55,055 nt of DNA from Candidatus Eremiobacterota bacterium (GCA_019235885.1 JAFAKB010000084.1:1-55055), one strand, 5' to 3'. Positions 42,241-51,003 are shown, numbered from the stretch's first letter. The notes: generated from the letters alone by a model not told the origin. Numbers and translations: made by a program.

Positions 42241-44451
42241 GTGGAACCACCGCTCGTCTCGTGCATCATGCCGACGTACAACCGCCGGCACGACGCAGCG
42301 CGCGCGGTCGAGTATTTCCAGCGCCAGGACTACGCTCCGCGCGAGCTCATCGTGGTCGACGACGGCACCGATCCCGTCGGCGACGTCGTGCCGAGCGACG
42401 AACGGATTCGCTACGTGCGCTCGCCGCGCCGGCTCTCGATCGGCGCGAAGCGCAACCTCGCCTGCGAGCTCGCGCGCGGAACGGTGATCGTGCACTGGGA
42501 CGACGACGACTGGCAGTCGCCGCACCGCCTGCGCGCCCAGGTCGCCGCGCTGGCGGCGAGCGGTAAACCGCTGTGCGGAATCAACGCGCCGTACTACCTG
42601 GACCGCGTCAGCGGCGAGACGTGGCAATACCGCTATCCGCCCGAGCAGCGCCCCTGGATCGCCGGCAACACGCTCGCCTACCGGCGCGACTTCTGGAGCG
42701 CGAACCGCTTCGCCGACCTCACCATCGGCGAAGACACGGATTTCATCTGGCGCGCGAGCGGCGAGCACATCCACGTGATGGCGGACAACGGGATCATGGT
42801 CGCGATCAAGCATCCCGGCAACGCCAGCCCGAAACCGACCCACACGCACTACTGGCATCCGGTCCCACCGGAATCAGTCGCCGCGCTGCTCGGCGCGGAC
42901 TGGAAGCGGCACACCGGCGCGCCGCCGCCGTCCGCCTACCGCGCGCATCTACAGCGCCCGCCACGCAGGCGGGGCGCGATGATCGCCGCCCGCGCGCGCG
43001 ACCTCGCGCTGCCGGAGTTCGCTGCGTACGATCCCGTCGGCGCGCTTCCGCCGATGCGCCGCTGGGAGCTGCCGTACGCGCTCGCCGCCCTCCGGCTCGA
43101 CAACACCTCGTCAGTCCTCGACTGCACGATCAACCCGGCCGGCTTCGGCGAGCGGCTCGCGCAGCTCTACCCGCACGTCCTCTACCGCCATGCGCCGGCG
43201 ATACAGAACAATGCGTTCGCGCCGCCGGTCGGCTTTCCCGACGCAGCCTTCGACCGCGTCGTCTGCGTCAACACGCTGGAGCACCTGCTGGCCGCGCAGC
43301 GCGAGACGCTGCTCGCGGAGATCGCGCGCAAGCTGAAGCCGGGCGGCGCGCTGGTGCTGACCGCGGACTACTACTTCGACTCGGCGTGGCAGAACCCGCA
43401 CACGCTCGCGCTCGGCGTCATGCGCGCCGACCGCGCCGAGATCTTCAACGGCTGGAACAAGATCCGTCCGCGCGAGCTGGTCGACGCCTGTGCCCCGCAC
43501 GGACTGCAGCCGCTCGAATCCGGCGGGCCGGAGGAGCCGCGCGAAGACGACCCCGCGCTCTACCTCAACGATCCACCGTACCCGCACGCAACCGTTGCCG
43601 GCGTCTTCACGAAGGGAGCGTTCCGGCCGCCGCAGCCGCGCCGGATCGTCCTCGCGCTGCTGACCTGGAGCACCTGCACCGCGAGCCTGGAGTCACTGTG
43701 CGCGCTGGTGCGCGAGGCGTATGCGCTGGAACGGCTCGGGCACGAGCCCCACGTGTTCGCCGTCGACAACGGTTCAGACGACGGCACCGCCGAAGCGCTG
43801 CGCGCGCTCGAGCCCGAGATCGGCGTCCCGCACCGCGTCGAGTGCAACGCGCAGAACCTCGGTAACTCGCGCGCGCGCAACCGCATCATCGACTACGCCC
43901 TCGGCGTCGACGCGGACTACGTTCTGTTCGTCGACGGCGACATCGAGCTCGTCCCGCACTCCGCGAACGCGATGCTGCGCTATCTCGAAGGCTGCGGCCG
44001 CGCGCTGGCGTGCATCGGCGCCGACTCGAACGACTACAGCGACGAGCGCGCGCGCACGACGGCCTCGCTCTTCAGCTTGCACGGCCTGCGCATCGAGACG
44101 CTCGATTTGGTCGCGTGGACGCAGTACGGCCTCTTCCGCGCCGAGGTCTTCCGCGACGGCGTCCGGTTCGACGAGGACCCGCCGTTCGACGGCGCCGGCT
44201 GGGGGTTCGAAGACAACGACCTGGCGTTCCAGATGCAAGTAAAAGGCTATCGGTCGCAGCGGTTCATGGGGGTCACGTACTTGCACCGGAAGGCGCGCTC
44301 GTCGATCCGCATCATGCGCCGGCTCGGGATCGACGCCGACGCGCTCTTCAACCGGCGCCGCACCCGCCTGCTCGAGAAGTGGTCGCACGTCGCGCAGATC
44401 GCGCAGGGCCCGCTGGTCGACGTGCAGCGCTCGACGGCGCTGCCGATTTGA
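42241..44451 (+). CDS. Glycosyltransferase-methyltransferase-glycosyltransferase fusion
   Basis: 736-aa three-domain protein starting at GTG 1 nt after the previous stop. The first GT2 domain (about residues 1-230) has SCIMPTYNR, VVDDGTDPV and the metal-binding HWDDDDW. A SAM-methyltransferase-like domain (about 265-450) follows, with DRVVCVNTLEHL and LKPGGALVLTADYYFD, but its glycine-rich motif I is degenerate (VLDCTINPAGFG). A second GT2-like domain (about 465-690) has VFAVDNGSDDGT, NLGNSRARNRII, VLFVDGDIEL and GAGWGFEDNDLAFQM. It may glycosylate or methylate a structural or cargo protein; inference. Confidence 0.87.
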   Translation: MEPPLVSCIMPTYNRRHDAARAVEYFQRQDYAPRELIVVDDGTDPVGDVVPSDERIRYVRSPRRLSIGAKRNLACELARGTVIVHWDDDDWQSPHRLRAQVAALAASGKPLCGINAPYYLDRVSGETWQYRYPPEQRPWIAGNTLAYRRDFWSANRFADLTIGEDTDFIWRASGEHIHVMADNGIMVAIKHPGNASPKPTHTHYWHPVPPESVAALLGADWKRHTGAPPPSAYRAHLQRPPRRRGAMIAARARDLALPEFAAYDPVGALPPMRRWELPYALAALRLDNTSSVLDCTINPAGFGERLAQLYPHVLYRHAPAIQNNAFAPPVGFPDAAFDRVVCVNTLEHLLAAQRETLLAEIARKLKPGGALVLTADYYFDSAWQNPHTLALGVMRADRAEIFNGWNKIRPRELVDACAPHGLQPLESGGPEEPREDDPALYLNDPPYPHATVAGVFTKGAFRPPQPRRIVLALLTWSTCTASLESLCALVREAYALERLGHEPHVFAVDNGSDDGTAEALRALEPEIGVPHRVECNAQNLGNSRARNRIIDYALGVDADYVLFVDGDIELVPHSANAMLRYLEGCGRALACIGADSNDYSDERARTTASLFSLHGLRIETLDLVAWTQYGLFRAEVFRDGVRFDEDPPFDGAGWGFEDNDLAFQMQVKGYRSQRFMGVTYLHRKARSSIRIMRRLGIDADALFNRRRTRLLEKWSHVAQIAQGPLVDVQRSTALPI

Positions 44452-45248
44452 AGACGCACGCAGCGCCGGACGCGAAGCGGCCGTGCGCCTGCGGCGGCTC
44501 GTGCGGCGCGTGCGCAGCAAAATCGAGCGAGCCGCAAAGCACGGCGCCTGCGCACCCGCCGGCGCAAGCGCACAACTTCGCGGACGTCGCGGTCGTCCCG
44601 CCGCCGCGCGCAGCGGACATACCGACGGCCGACGACAGCGACGACGACATTCCTGACGGCGGTGCGCTGGACGGCGGTGGTGCGGCGGACGGCGGCGTAG
44701 GCGCTCCCGGCGGCGGCGCTACTGCGACCACGGACGGTTGCTCCCAACCGTTCAGCATGACGAAAGTCACGTCCGGGAAATTTCAGAACGGGTTGAACGT
44801 GTACAGCTATTTTCCGGACCTGAGCGGCCGCGGCTCGGGAGACGCGGGTCCGTTCGATACCGGGACCCGCGTCGGCTCGTGCGTGCAGCTCATCGGCACG
44901 TTTCCCAGCCCATGCCGCCCCGAGCTGTTCTCGCTCGCGCAAACCGTCACGTACGCCAAGAAAGTCGTCAACGGGGCGCACGATCCGAAAGAAGGCGTCG
45001 CTCAGGACGACATCGCGAAATCCGGTCGCGACGCGTCGACGGCGCCGTTCCGTCAGGATTGGCTCGGCGGCGGATACAACGCCTCGATGGCGGACCCACC
45101 GGCCACCACGTACTCGGCGACCGACAACATCGAGCTCGACCGAAACTGGACCACCTCGCTGGTCGGGACGGGCGGGCGAAAGTCAGTCGACTGGTCGAGC
45201 TCGATCCGCATCGTAAACGGCAAGGTAACGCAGAACACGGTCGCCTGA
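44448..45248 (+). CDS. Candidate eCIS cargo/associated protein with CACGGSCGAC motif
   Basis: 266-aa protein. The TTG at 44448 overlaps the preceding stop (TTGA), as do most junctions in this operon. The N terminus CACGGSCGACAAKS resembles the Cys-Gly motif often found at the start of eCIS-associated (DUF4157-type) proteins. A Pro/Ala- and then Asp/Gly-rich linker extends to about residue 98. A distinct C-terminal domain of about 165 residues follows, with FQNGLNVYSYFPDL, VGSCVQLIGTFPSPC, RDASTAPFRQDWLGG and a final SIRIVNGKV. I recognise no enzyme family. It is the last gene of the operon. Confidence 0.65.
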   Translation: MKTHAAPDAKRPCACGGSCGACAAKSSEPQSTAPAHPPAQAHNFADVAVVPPPRAADIPTADDSDDDIPDGGALDGGGAADGGVGAPGGGATATTDGCSQPFSMTKVTSGKFQNGLNVYSYFPDLSGRGSGDAGPFDTGTRVGSCVQLIGTFPSPCRPELFSLAQTVTYAKKVVNGAHDPKEGVAQDDIAKSGRDASTAPFRQDWLGGGYNASMADPPATTYSATDNIELDRNWTTSLVGTGGRKSVDWSSSIRIVNGKVTQNTVA

Positions 45249-45286
45249 GATTCCCCAGACCCCTCTCAGCTTTCTCTGCATTCTTT
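45245..45286 (+). terminator. Possible weak terminator at the eCIS operon end
   Basis: CTGAGA (45245-45250, containing the cargo-gene stop) can pair with TCTCAG (45264-45269) over a 13-nt loop. A pyrimidine-rich stretch CTTTCTCTGCATTCTTT follows at 45270-45286. The stem is only 6 bp, so this is weak. Confidence 0.3.
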
Positions 45287-45321
45287 AGTTGGCACCGGCT
45301 TCGCCGTGAAGGGGGTGCCGA

Positions 45322-45645
45322 ATGAACCGCAGAGCCGCCCTTTCCGCGCTCGCCGCCTGCGCCGCCGCGCTCGTCGCGCGGCCCGCGCTCGCCGACGGCT
45401 TGGTCCGCTTTCGCAACGTCTCGTTCGCGCGCGCGGTGCTGATCGAGGTCCGCGTCGGCGAGACCTTCGACGCCGCGACGCTCTACGGCACGCAGCGCCT
45501 CGCGCGGAACGAGACGTGGGAGGTCGACACGACCGGCACTCCGGCTTGGTGGCGGCGCGAGCTCGCGCCCGGCTCCAACGACGGCCGCTACACCGACTGG
45601 CAGCGTGCCGATCCGAGCCGCTCAGACCTGCGCGTCGATCTGTAA
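45322..45645 (+). CDS. Small exported protein, possible Tat substrate
   Basis: 107-aa protein with an N-terminal signal that starts NRRAALSALAACAAALVARPALA. A twin arginine followed by a hydrophobic stretch and AxA cleavage makes either Tat or Sec export possible. The mature part of about 80 residues is beta-rich (LVRFRNVSFARAVLIEVRVGE) with no recognised family. A GGGGG stretch lies about 8 nt before the ATG. It sits between the eCIS operon and the Crp/Fnr-like gene. Confidence 0.7.
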   Translation: MNRRAALSALAACAAALVARPALADGLVRFRNVSFARAVLIEVRVGETFDAATLYGTQRLARNETWEVDTTGTPAWWRRELAPGSNDGRYTDWQRADPSRSDLRVDL

Positions 45646-45718
45646 CCCCGCGCCGACCGAGCGCGCCGTCCGGTGGGCGCGAAGGGCCGCCAGCGACGGC
45701 GCCCGTACTCCGGCAGCG

Positions 45719-46408
45719 ATGCGCTCCGGGAACCGCTTTCTCGACGCGTTGCCGGCCGCTGCGGCGCAAGCGCTGATCGCCGGGGACGAGCCGCGCGAGC
45801 TTCCGTTCGGTTCGACGCTCGTGCGCCGCGACGAGAAGCTTCGCGCGATCCATTTTCCGGTGTCGGGCGCGATCTCCGACATCGAGGAGCAGCCCGACGG
45901 CGGCGCCGCCGAGACCGCTGCGGTCGGGCCCGAGGGCCTCAGCGGCGTCGAACTGCTGCTCGACGTGCCGAACGCGCTGCTCACGCGCGTCATCCAGACG
46001 CCGACCACGGCGTTCGCGGTCCCGGCCGAACGGGTTCTCGCCGTCCAGCGCGAGCACGCGGCGCTCGGGTCGCTCGGCCGGCGCTACGCCGCCGTGATGC
46101 TTCGCGCCGGCGCGATCACCAGCGCTTGCAATGCGCGCCACGTGGTGACGCGCCGCCTCGCGCGCTGGGTCCTGCGGATGGCCGATCGCCTTCGCTCCGA
46201 CGAGGTCGTCCTCACGCACGACGCGACCTCGCTGATGCTCGGCGTGCGGCGCTCGACCGTGACGCAGGCGATGCGGGACTTGCAGCGCTCGGGCACGATC
46301 GCGGGAGCGCGCAAAGGCGCGCGCATCGTCGACCGCAGCGGTCTGGAAACGCTCGCGTGCAGCTGCTACACGGAAGAGCGCGCGCTCTACGACGCGCTCT
46401 ACGCGTAA
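45719..46408 (+). CDS. Crp/Fnr-family transcriptional regulator
   Basis: 229-aa protein with an N-terminal cyclic-nucleotide-binding-like barrel (about residues 8-130, LPFGSTLVRRDEKLRAIHFPVSGAIS) and a C-terminal winged helix with LTHDATSLMLGVRRSTVTQAM. This is the Crp-type recognition helix. The cAMP-binding signature is not clearly conserved and no cysteine cluster for an iron-sulphur centre is present, so the ligand is unknown. The ATG at 45719 is preferred; an upstream in-frame start at 45605 would overlap the previous gene and add only low-complexity sequence. Confidence 0.85.
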   Translation: MRSGNRFLDALPAAAAQALIAGDEPRELPFGSTLVRRDEKLRAIHFPVSGAISDIEEQPDGGAAETAAVGPEGLSGVELLLDVPNALLTRVIQTPTTAFAVPAERVLAVQREHAALGSLGRRYAAVMLRAGAITSACNARHVVTRRLARWVLRMADRLRSDEVVLTHDATSLMLGVRRSTVTQAMRDLQRSGTIAGARKGARIVDRSGLETLACSCYTEERALYDALYA

Positions 46409-46423
46409 GCCGTTGCGCGCTGC

Positions 46424-49400
46424 TCAGCGCCGCCGCTTGCGCCGCCGCCGGCGCCGGGGGCCGAACAGCAAACCGAACAGAATGCCGATGCAGCCGCGCC
46501 GGTCATCGTCATGGTCGCCTTCGTCGCGGTCGCGTTCGTCGCGGTCAGGCTCACGTTCACCGTCGCCGCGACCACCGTCGCCGTGGCTGCCGTCGCCCCG
46601 CGAGTCACCGCCGAGCGCGTCGACGCGGCCGGCGATCTGTGCGACGTAGCGCCGGAACGGCAAGTACCAGCGATTTTCCTCGGGAATCGTGGCGAGGACG
46701 TCGCGCACGATCGCGTACGAGCGGCGCTCGAGCGGAAGCATCTGCTCGGCGGTCGTCACCGGGACGGTGATCTGGAAAGCGCCCAGCACGCGGCGCGCGC
46801 CGGTGTCCGGTGGAGCAACGGCCGCCGTCGTGCGCGCGGAAACGGCGGTCTCGCCGCGAGCGAGCGCGTCGCGCTCGCGGATCGCTTCACGCAGCGCACC
46901 GAGCGAGATGGCCGGCGGCGGCTGGACCGGCGCCGTCGTCACCTGGCGCACGACGATCTTGAACACCTGACCTTTGCGCACGGTCCGCGGGAGATCGACC
47001 GTCAGCAGGCCGGCGAGCGTGGTCACGCCTTGCGGGAGCGGGACGTAGGTGACGCCCGCGGTCTTGCAGCGCAGCGTGTGATCGTCGACCCGCTCGAGCG
47101 GCTGCAAGTTGAAGCTGCGGCCGGCGAGATCGAGGATCGCCGAAACTTTGACCGCCGGGAGGTAGATCGTCGCAACGCTGCCGGGAGGTGTGGTGCCCCA
47201 GTCGATCATCAGCTCGTCGTGCGCTTCCTTTTCCCCCAGCGTCGCGCGGGTGGGCTTGATCTCGAAGGTGTGCTGGATGCGGTGCGTCGCCGGGTCGCCG
47301 GGATTCTCCGACTGTACGATCGCGAGGTTGCGCTGTGCGAGCTTGTCGGAGGAGGCCGTCGACGCGCCGACCGGGATCGGATCCGGATCGAATGCGACCT
47401 CGGCGACCAGGCACTGGTGCAAACCGCGGATGAGGTCGCGGATTGAGCGGTTGTCGGGGCCCGGCGGAAACGGCCCGGACGGCGAAGCGGGCTGGATCGG
47501 GAAGAGCGCCTGCGAGGGCTGGTTGATGTCGAGCCAGACGCCGAAGTAGGCGTCGACTTCCTTGCCCGTCGCGTCGGGTAGGATTTTCTTCAGGTTCGTG
47601 CCGTCGTTCTGCGAGTTCAAGCTTGCCATGGGATTTATCACGTTCGCGCGCTTCTCGGCGAAGAACGGGATCGTGACCAGCTCGCCGCCCTGCACGCCGA
47701 GGACCGGGATCTTCACGCCGGGATGCGCGCCGGTCTTGTAGGTCGTGCTCGGGTCGTAGTCGGTCCACGTCGCGGCCGTCTGGAACATGCGGAAGAACAC
47801 ACGCACCGCCGGCGCGGGATTGAGCTTGGCGTAATAGCGCACGCGGGCGAACGCGAAGTTGAAGACCGGGACACCGCCGACGGTCTCGGAGAGCTCGAGG
47901 TGCGAGACGGTCTCATCGGTGGAGATGTTCTGGAACGCGTCGGGATGCGCGTGCAGGTTCGTCACCGCGTTCCGGACGAACGCCAGCGCGTCGTCGGGCG
48001 TCGCGGCGTTCGGGAGCGCCAGCTGCGGCCAGTTCGGGAGCGAGCCGCCGGGCTTCAGTTGAATGACCCGCACGTCGGTGCTCAGCCACGAGATCGGACC
48101 GTCGATCATGAACGGGTTCGGCTGCGTGATCAGCGTCAGCGTCGCCTGTGCGACGAGCCCCTTGATCGTCGCGGTGATCGGAAAGTCGGTGCTTTCGGCC
48201 GCCGGCCACGCCGCGGTGCCGGTGAAGTGAACCTGATAGAAGAACGTGAAGCGCTGCGCCTGGTTCGGCAGCGTGTCGTCCTGGCATTTGAGCTGCGTGG
48301 GCTGGAACGTCATCCCCGCGATCGGTGAGGCCGGCGCGATCTGCGGCGCGTTGTTGAACTGCGGATCGCCGGGTGCGGGGTTCGGGTTGGTGATCCCGAG
48401 ATCGCTCGGCATGAAGCCTTCGACGACGACGTAGAACGCCGCGTCGATCACCGCCGGGTTGTTCAGCACGAGCATCGCGTCGATCTCGTCCTTCCCGAAC
48501 GTGTTGCGGTCGGTGATCATGAACGCGTCCTTGCAGACCACGCTGCGCTCGGTCTCGACCAAGTTCCCGCCCCCGTCCGGGACGATGAAGCCGAGCCGGA
48601 ACCAGTTCGCGACCATGTCGGTCGGCTGCATCGCGATGTCGCGGTCCCAGAGGACGTTCGCCATCGAGCCGGCCGGGAACACGGTGTCCGGCCGCGCGGC
48701 GGGCCACCACGACTGCTCGTCCGGCGCCGTCCCGCCGGCGCACCACGTGAAGTCGCCCTGCCACGGACGCGCCATGTCCTTGGTGACGTCACCGGGATTC
48801 ACGCCGGACTGATCGAGGCGGAACGGCTCGGTGTACGGAAACGTGCGGACCGTCCTCGTCGCCTCGATTCCCGGATAGAACACCGCGCCGACCGAGGTCT
48901 CGAGCGCGGCGCGCGTCATCCCGTCGGGCGTCAGCACGGGAAGCGGCAGCGTCCCGAAGTCGTCGGTGAAATTTCCCTGGTGCCACTGGGACATCTGGTC
49001 GTACTGGAACTGCCGGAGCGTCGGCGGAACGTCCTGGCCGGGAACGTCCGCGGGGTAGAGCAGCGGCATGTCGTGATCGGAGGTCGCGGCGGCGCCCGGT
49101 GAGGTGAGCTTATTGAAGATCGTGTCGCGATCCGCTTGCGACGGGACGCCGGGGCCGATCACCTTCGCGACGGTGTCGTGATCGCCGGCGCCGAACACCG
49201 CGGCGGCAACGCGCTTTGCGTCCATCGCGCGCTGGAGAATCGGCCAGATATCGTTGGTGAACGACGGCGTGCCGGGCGCCGGAAGCATCAGCTGTTCGAT
49301 CATCGTCTCGCGGATCGTGTCGTAAAGCGTCGTCACGGTCTGCACGGAGGGCGCGTAGTGCGGCGGCGGGCAGATCACCCACGCACCGGCCGCGTTCCAC

Positions 49401-49954
49401 GTCTGCCCGCCGACGACGATCGTCGCGTTCACCGGGCCGTCGGAGACGTCGTCGTACCAGCTCGCGTTGTCGAAGTCGGCGATCTGCGCTCCCGCGAGCG
49501 TGGCGCTGTTGCCGAAGCCGCCGGCGACGATCAGGCGGCCTTGCGCGTCGGTGCGCGCGTCGCCGAGCGGGACTTCGGTCGTGCTCATTCCGTAGGTGTA
49601 CGTGCCGTTCGCGAACTGCGCGACGTCGTTCGCGCCGGTGAGCGTGCGCGGACCGGGGTCGATCTTCGTCGACTCCTTGTTCATCGGCTTGGCGTTGACG
49701 AGGTGGACCGTCCAGGTGATCGCGCCGTCGGCGAGCGTGAGCTCCTTGACGCTGGCGTCGTCGTAGAAGCCGAAGAGGCGGAAGCGCTGCGCCTGGCGCT
49801 TGATCCGGCACTGCTCGTCTTTGTAGGTGCCGTTCGGCGGTGCGGGCGGCGGCGCAGGGAACGGAAGCTCCGGGCCGATGAACGACTCGGGACTGTTGCC
49901 GAGCCTCGCGATCCCGATCGTCGGGAAAATCTTGACGGCGGTGAGGTTTGCCAT
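46424..49954 (-). CDS. LodA/GoxA-like CTQ quinoprotein oxidase, long form
   Basis: 1176-aa protein. KIFPTIGIARLGNSPESFIGPE at the N terminus is the LodA signature, and the partner flavoprotein follows upstream. Candidate cysteine tryptophylquinone residues are Cys405 in DFTWCAGG and Trp451 in ANWFRLGF, with WWPAARPD between them as in LodA-type proteins. Known members oxidise the epsilon-amino group of lysine or glycine and release hydrogen peroxide. The protein is much longer than the roughly 700-aa LodA, with about 400 extra C-terminal residues. It ends in an acidic run, GCIGILFGLLFG and then 12 mostly Arg residues. AGGAG precedes the ATG by 8 nt. Confidence 0.82.
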   Translation of the reverse strand: MANLTAVKIFPTIGIARLGNSPESFIGPELPFPAPPPAPPNGTYKDEQCRIKRQAQRFRLFGFYDDASVKELTLADGAITWTVHLVNAKPMNKESTKIDPGPRTLTGANDVAQFANGTYTYGMSTTEVPLGDARTDAQGRLIVAGGFGNSATLAGAQIADFDNASWYDDVSDGPVNATIVVGGQTWNAAGAWVICPPPHYAPSVQTVTTLYDTIRETMIEQLMLPAPGTPSFTNDIWPILQRAMDAKRVAAAVFGAGDHDTVAKVIGPGVPSQADRDTIFNKLTSPGAAATSDHDMPLLYPADVPGQDVPPTLRQFQYDQMSQWHQGNFTDDFGTLPLPVLTPDGMTRAALETSVGAVFYPGIEATRTVRTFPYTEPFRLDQSGVNPGDVTKDMARPWQGDFTWCAGGTAPDEQSWWPAARPDTVFPAGSMANVLWDRDIAMQPTDMVANWFRLGFIVPDGGGNLVETERSVVCKDAFMITDRNTFGKDEIDAMLVLNNPAVIDAAFYVVVEGFMPSDLGITNPNPAPGDPQFNNAPQIAPASPIAGMTFQPTQLKCQDDTLPNQAQRFTFFYQVHFTGTAAWPAAESTDFPITATIKGLVAQATLTLITQPNPFMIDGPISWLSTDVRVIQLKPGGSLPNWPQLALPNAATPDDALAFVRNAVTNLHAHPDAFQNISTDETVSHLELSETVGGVPVFNFAFARVRYYAKLNPAPAVRVFFRMFQTAATWTDYDPSTTYKTGAHPGVKIPVLGVQGGELVTIPFFAEKRANVINPMASLNSQNDGTNLKKILPDATGKEVDAYFGVWLDINQPSQALFPIQPASPSGPFPPGPDNRSIRDLIRGLHQCLVAEVAFDPDPIPVGASTASSDKLAQRNLAIVQSENPGDPATHRIQHTFEIKPTRATLGEKEAHDELMIDWGTTPPGSVATIYLPAVKVSAILDLAGRSFNLQPLERVDDHTLRCKTAGVTYVPLPQGVTTLAGLLTVDLPRTVRKGQVFKIVVRQVTTAPVQPPPAISLGALREAIRERDALARGETAVSARTTAAVAPPDTGARRVLGAFQITVPVTTAEQMLPLERRSYAIVRDVLATIPEENRWYLPFRRYVAQIAGRVDALGGDSRGDGSHGDGGRGDGEREPDRDERDRDEGDHDDDRRGCIGILFGLLFGPRRRRRRKRRR

Positions 49955-49965
49955 CGATGCGTCTC

Positions 49966-51003
49966 CTATGCCGTGGCCGCCAGCGCGCGCGTGCGACGGG
50001 CCCAGAACGGGGACGCCGGCCAGCGTCCCTCGAGCGCGTAGCGGTGCGTGAGGCCGTCGAGGTAGCGCGCGTACTCCGCGCGACAGCGTGCATGGTATGC
50101 GTCCAGGTGCGAGGTCTCGCCGCGCTCGAGCGCCGCGCGGATCGCGTCCGCGGCAGCGATTCCGTTGCGCAGCGCGCGCACGACGCCCCAGCCGCAGAGC
50201 GGATCGTGCGCGGCGTACGCGTCGCCGACCGCGAGCCAGTGCGGCTGCGGGCCGGGGTCGAGGAGCGCGCTGTCGGCGGCGACGATGCGCAGTCCGGCGC
50301 GCGCGGCGAGCTGCGGCGCCATCAAGTCGCGGTCGGTGAGGTACGCGAGCGCGTGTCCGCCGGGGATCGGCGTCGCGTACCACCAGCCGCCTGGCGTCGC
50401 TTCCACGACGATCGCGTGCGCGTAGGTCGGGTCGGAGTTCGGCTCGGTGTGCGCGACGAGCGCGACCAGGGCGTCGAAGCGCGTGCGGCGCGCGCCGAGC
50501 CGGCGGCCGAGCGCGCAACGGCGTCCGGTCGCGTCGACCAAGAACCGCGCGCGCAATGACGGAACGTCCTCGCCGAGCGCGACGTGCCAGCTGCTGCCGT
50601 CGTGGCGCACCGCGCCGAGCCGCGCGTAGAGACGCAGCGCGCAGCCGCGCGCGAGCACCGCGTCGCGCAGGTCGCGGTCGAAGCGCGCGCGGTCGACGTG
50701 CCAGCGCGCACCTTGCGGATCGAACAGTGCGTTCTGCGCCTGCATCTCCGGCGCGCCCCAGACGCTGCGGATCTCGTAGCCGCGCAGGTGTCCCGCGGCG
50801 AGGAAACGGTCCCAGAGCCCGAGCTCGGCCAGCGGCGCGCGGATCGCGTTCGAGAACGTTTCGCCGACCCACGGCGGATCGGCGACGGGCCGATCCAGAA
50901 TCGCCACCGACGCGCCGCCGTCCGCCAACCGCAGCGCGGTCGCGATCCCGGCCGGACCTGCACCGAAGACACAGACGTCGAACCGGTCGCCTCGTCCGGC
51001 CAT
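49966..51003 (-). CDS. LodB-like FAD-dependent maturation flavoprotein
   Basis: 345-aa flavoprotein of the p-hydroxybenzoate-hydroxylase/tryptophan-halogenase-like group. The Rossmann motif FGAGPAGIATALRLADGG lies near residue 13, VDATGR near residue 160 and LAVGDAYAAHDPLCGWG in the C-terminal third. LodB-type proteins form the cysteine tryptophylquinone of their LodA partner. The gene lies 11 nt upstream of lodA-like DNA on the same strand, as in known lod operons. GAGG precedes the ATG by 9 nt. It may alternatively be a halogenase-like enzyme, but the pairing favours LodB. Confidence 0.85.
   Translation of the reverse strand: MAGRGDRFDVCVFGAGPAGIATALRLADGGASVAILDRPVADPPWVGETFSNAIRAPLAELGLWDRFLAAGHLRGYEIRSVWGAPEMQAQNALFDPQGARWHVDRARFDRDLRDAVLARGCALRLYARLGAVRHDGSSWHVALGEDVPSLRARFLVDATGRRCALGRRLGARRTRFDALVALVAHTEPNSDPTYAHAIVVEATPGGWWYATPIPGGHALAYLTDRDLMAPQLAARAGLRIVAADSALLDPGPQPHWLAVGDAYAAHDPLCGWGVVRALRNGIAAADAIRAALERGETSHLDAYHARCRAEYARYLDGLTHRYALEGRWPASPFWARRTRALAATA

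Larger units (their letters stand above)
19966..45248 (+). other. Extracellular contractile injection system (eCIS) operon
   Basis: Eighteen consecutive plus-strand genes span 25.3 kb with no gap above about 21 nt; most overlap by 1-4 nt, a few by 8-13. Together they encode sheath, tube, cap, AAA+ ATPase, hub, spike, wedge and fibre components. The presence of a Pvc16-type cap, a CIS-tube protein and an AAA+ ATPase points to an eCIS (AFP/PVC/MAC-like) instead of a phage tail or T6SS. No capsid, terminase, portal, lysis or integrase gene is present. Confidence 0.85.

Noticed and set aside
38976-42281. A 1101-codon open frame on the minus strand opposite the DUF6519-NHL gene
   Set aside because: It is the antisense shadow of a coding gene in high-GC DNA. 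Its translation is Arg/Val/Asp-rich without domains, whereas the plus-strand frame shows clear families.
19966-45248. Reading the cluster as a prophage
   Set aside because: No terminase, portal, capsid, lysis or integrase genes are present. The cap (Pvc16-type) and AAA+ ATPase are typical of eCIS.
19966-45248. Reading the cluster as a type VI secretion system
   Set aside because: There is no TssJLM membrane complex, no ClpV and no split TssB/TssC sheath. The AAA+ protein is of the eCIS type.
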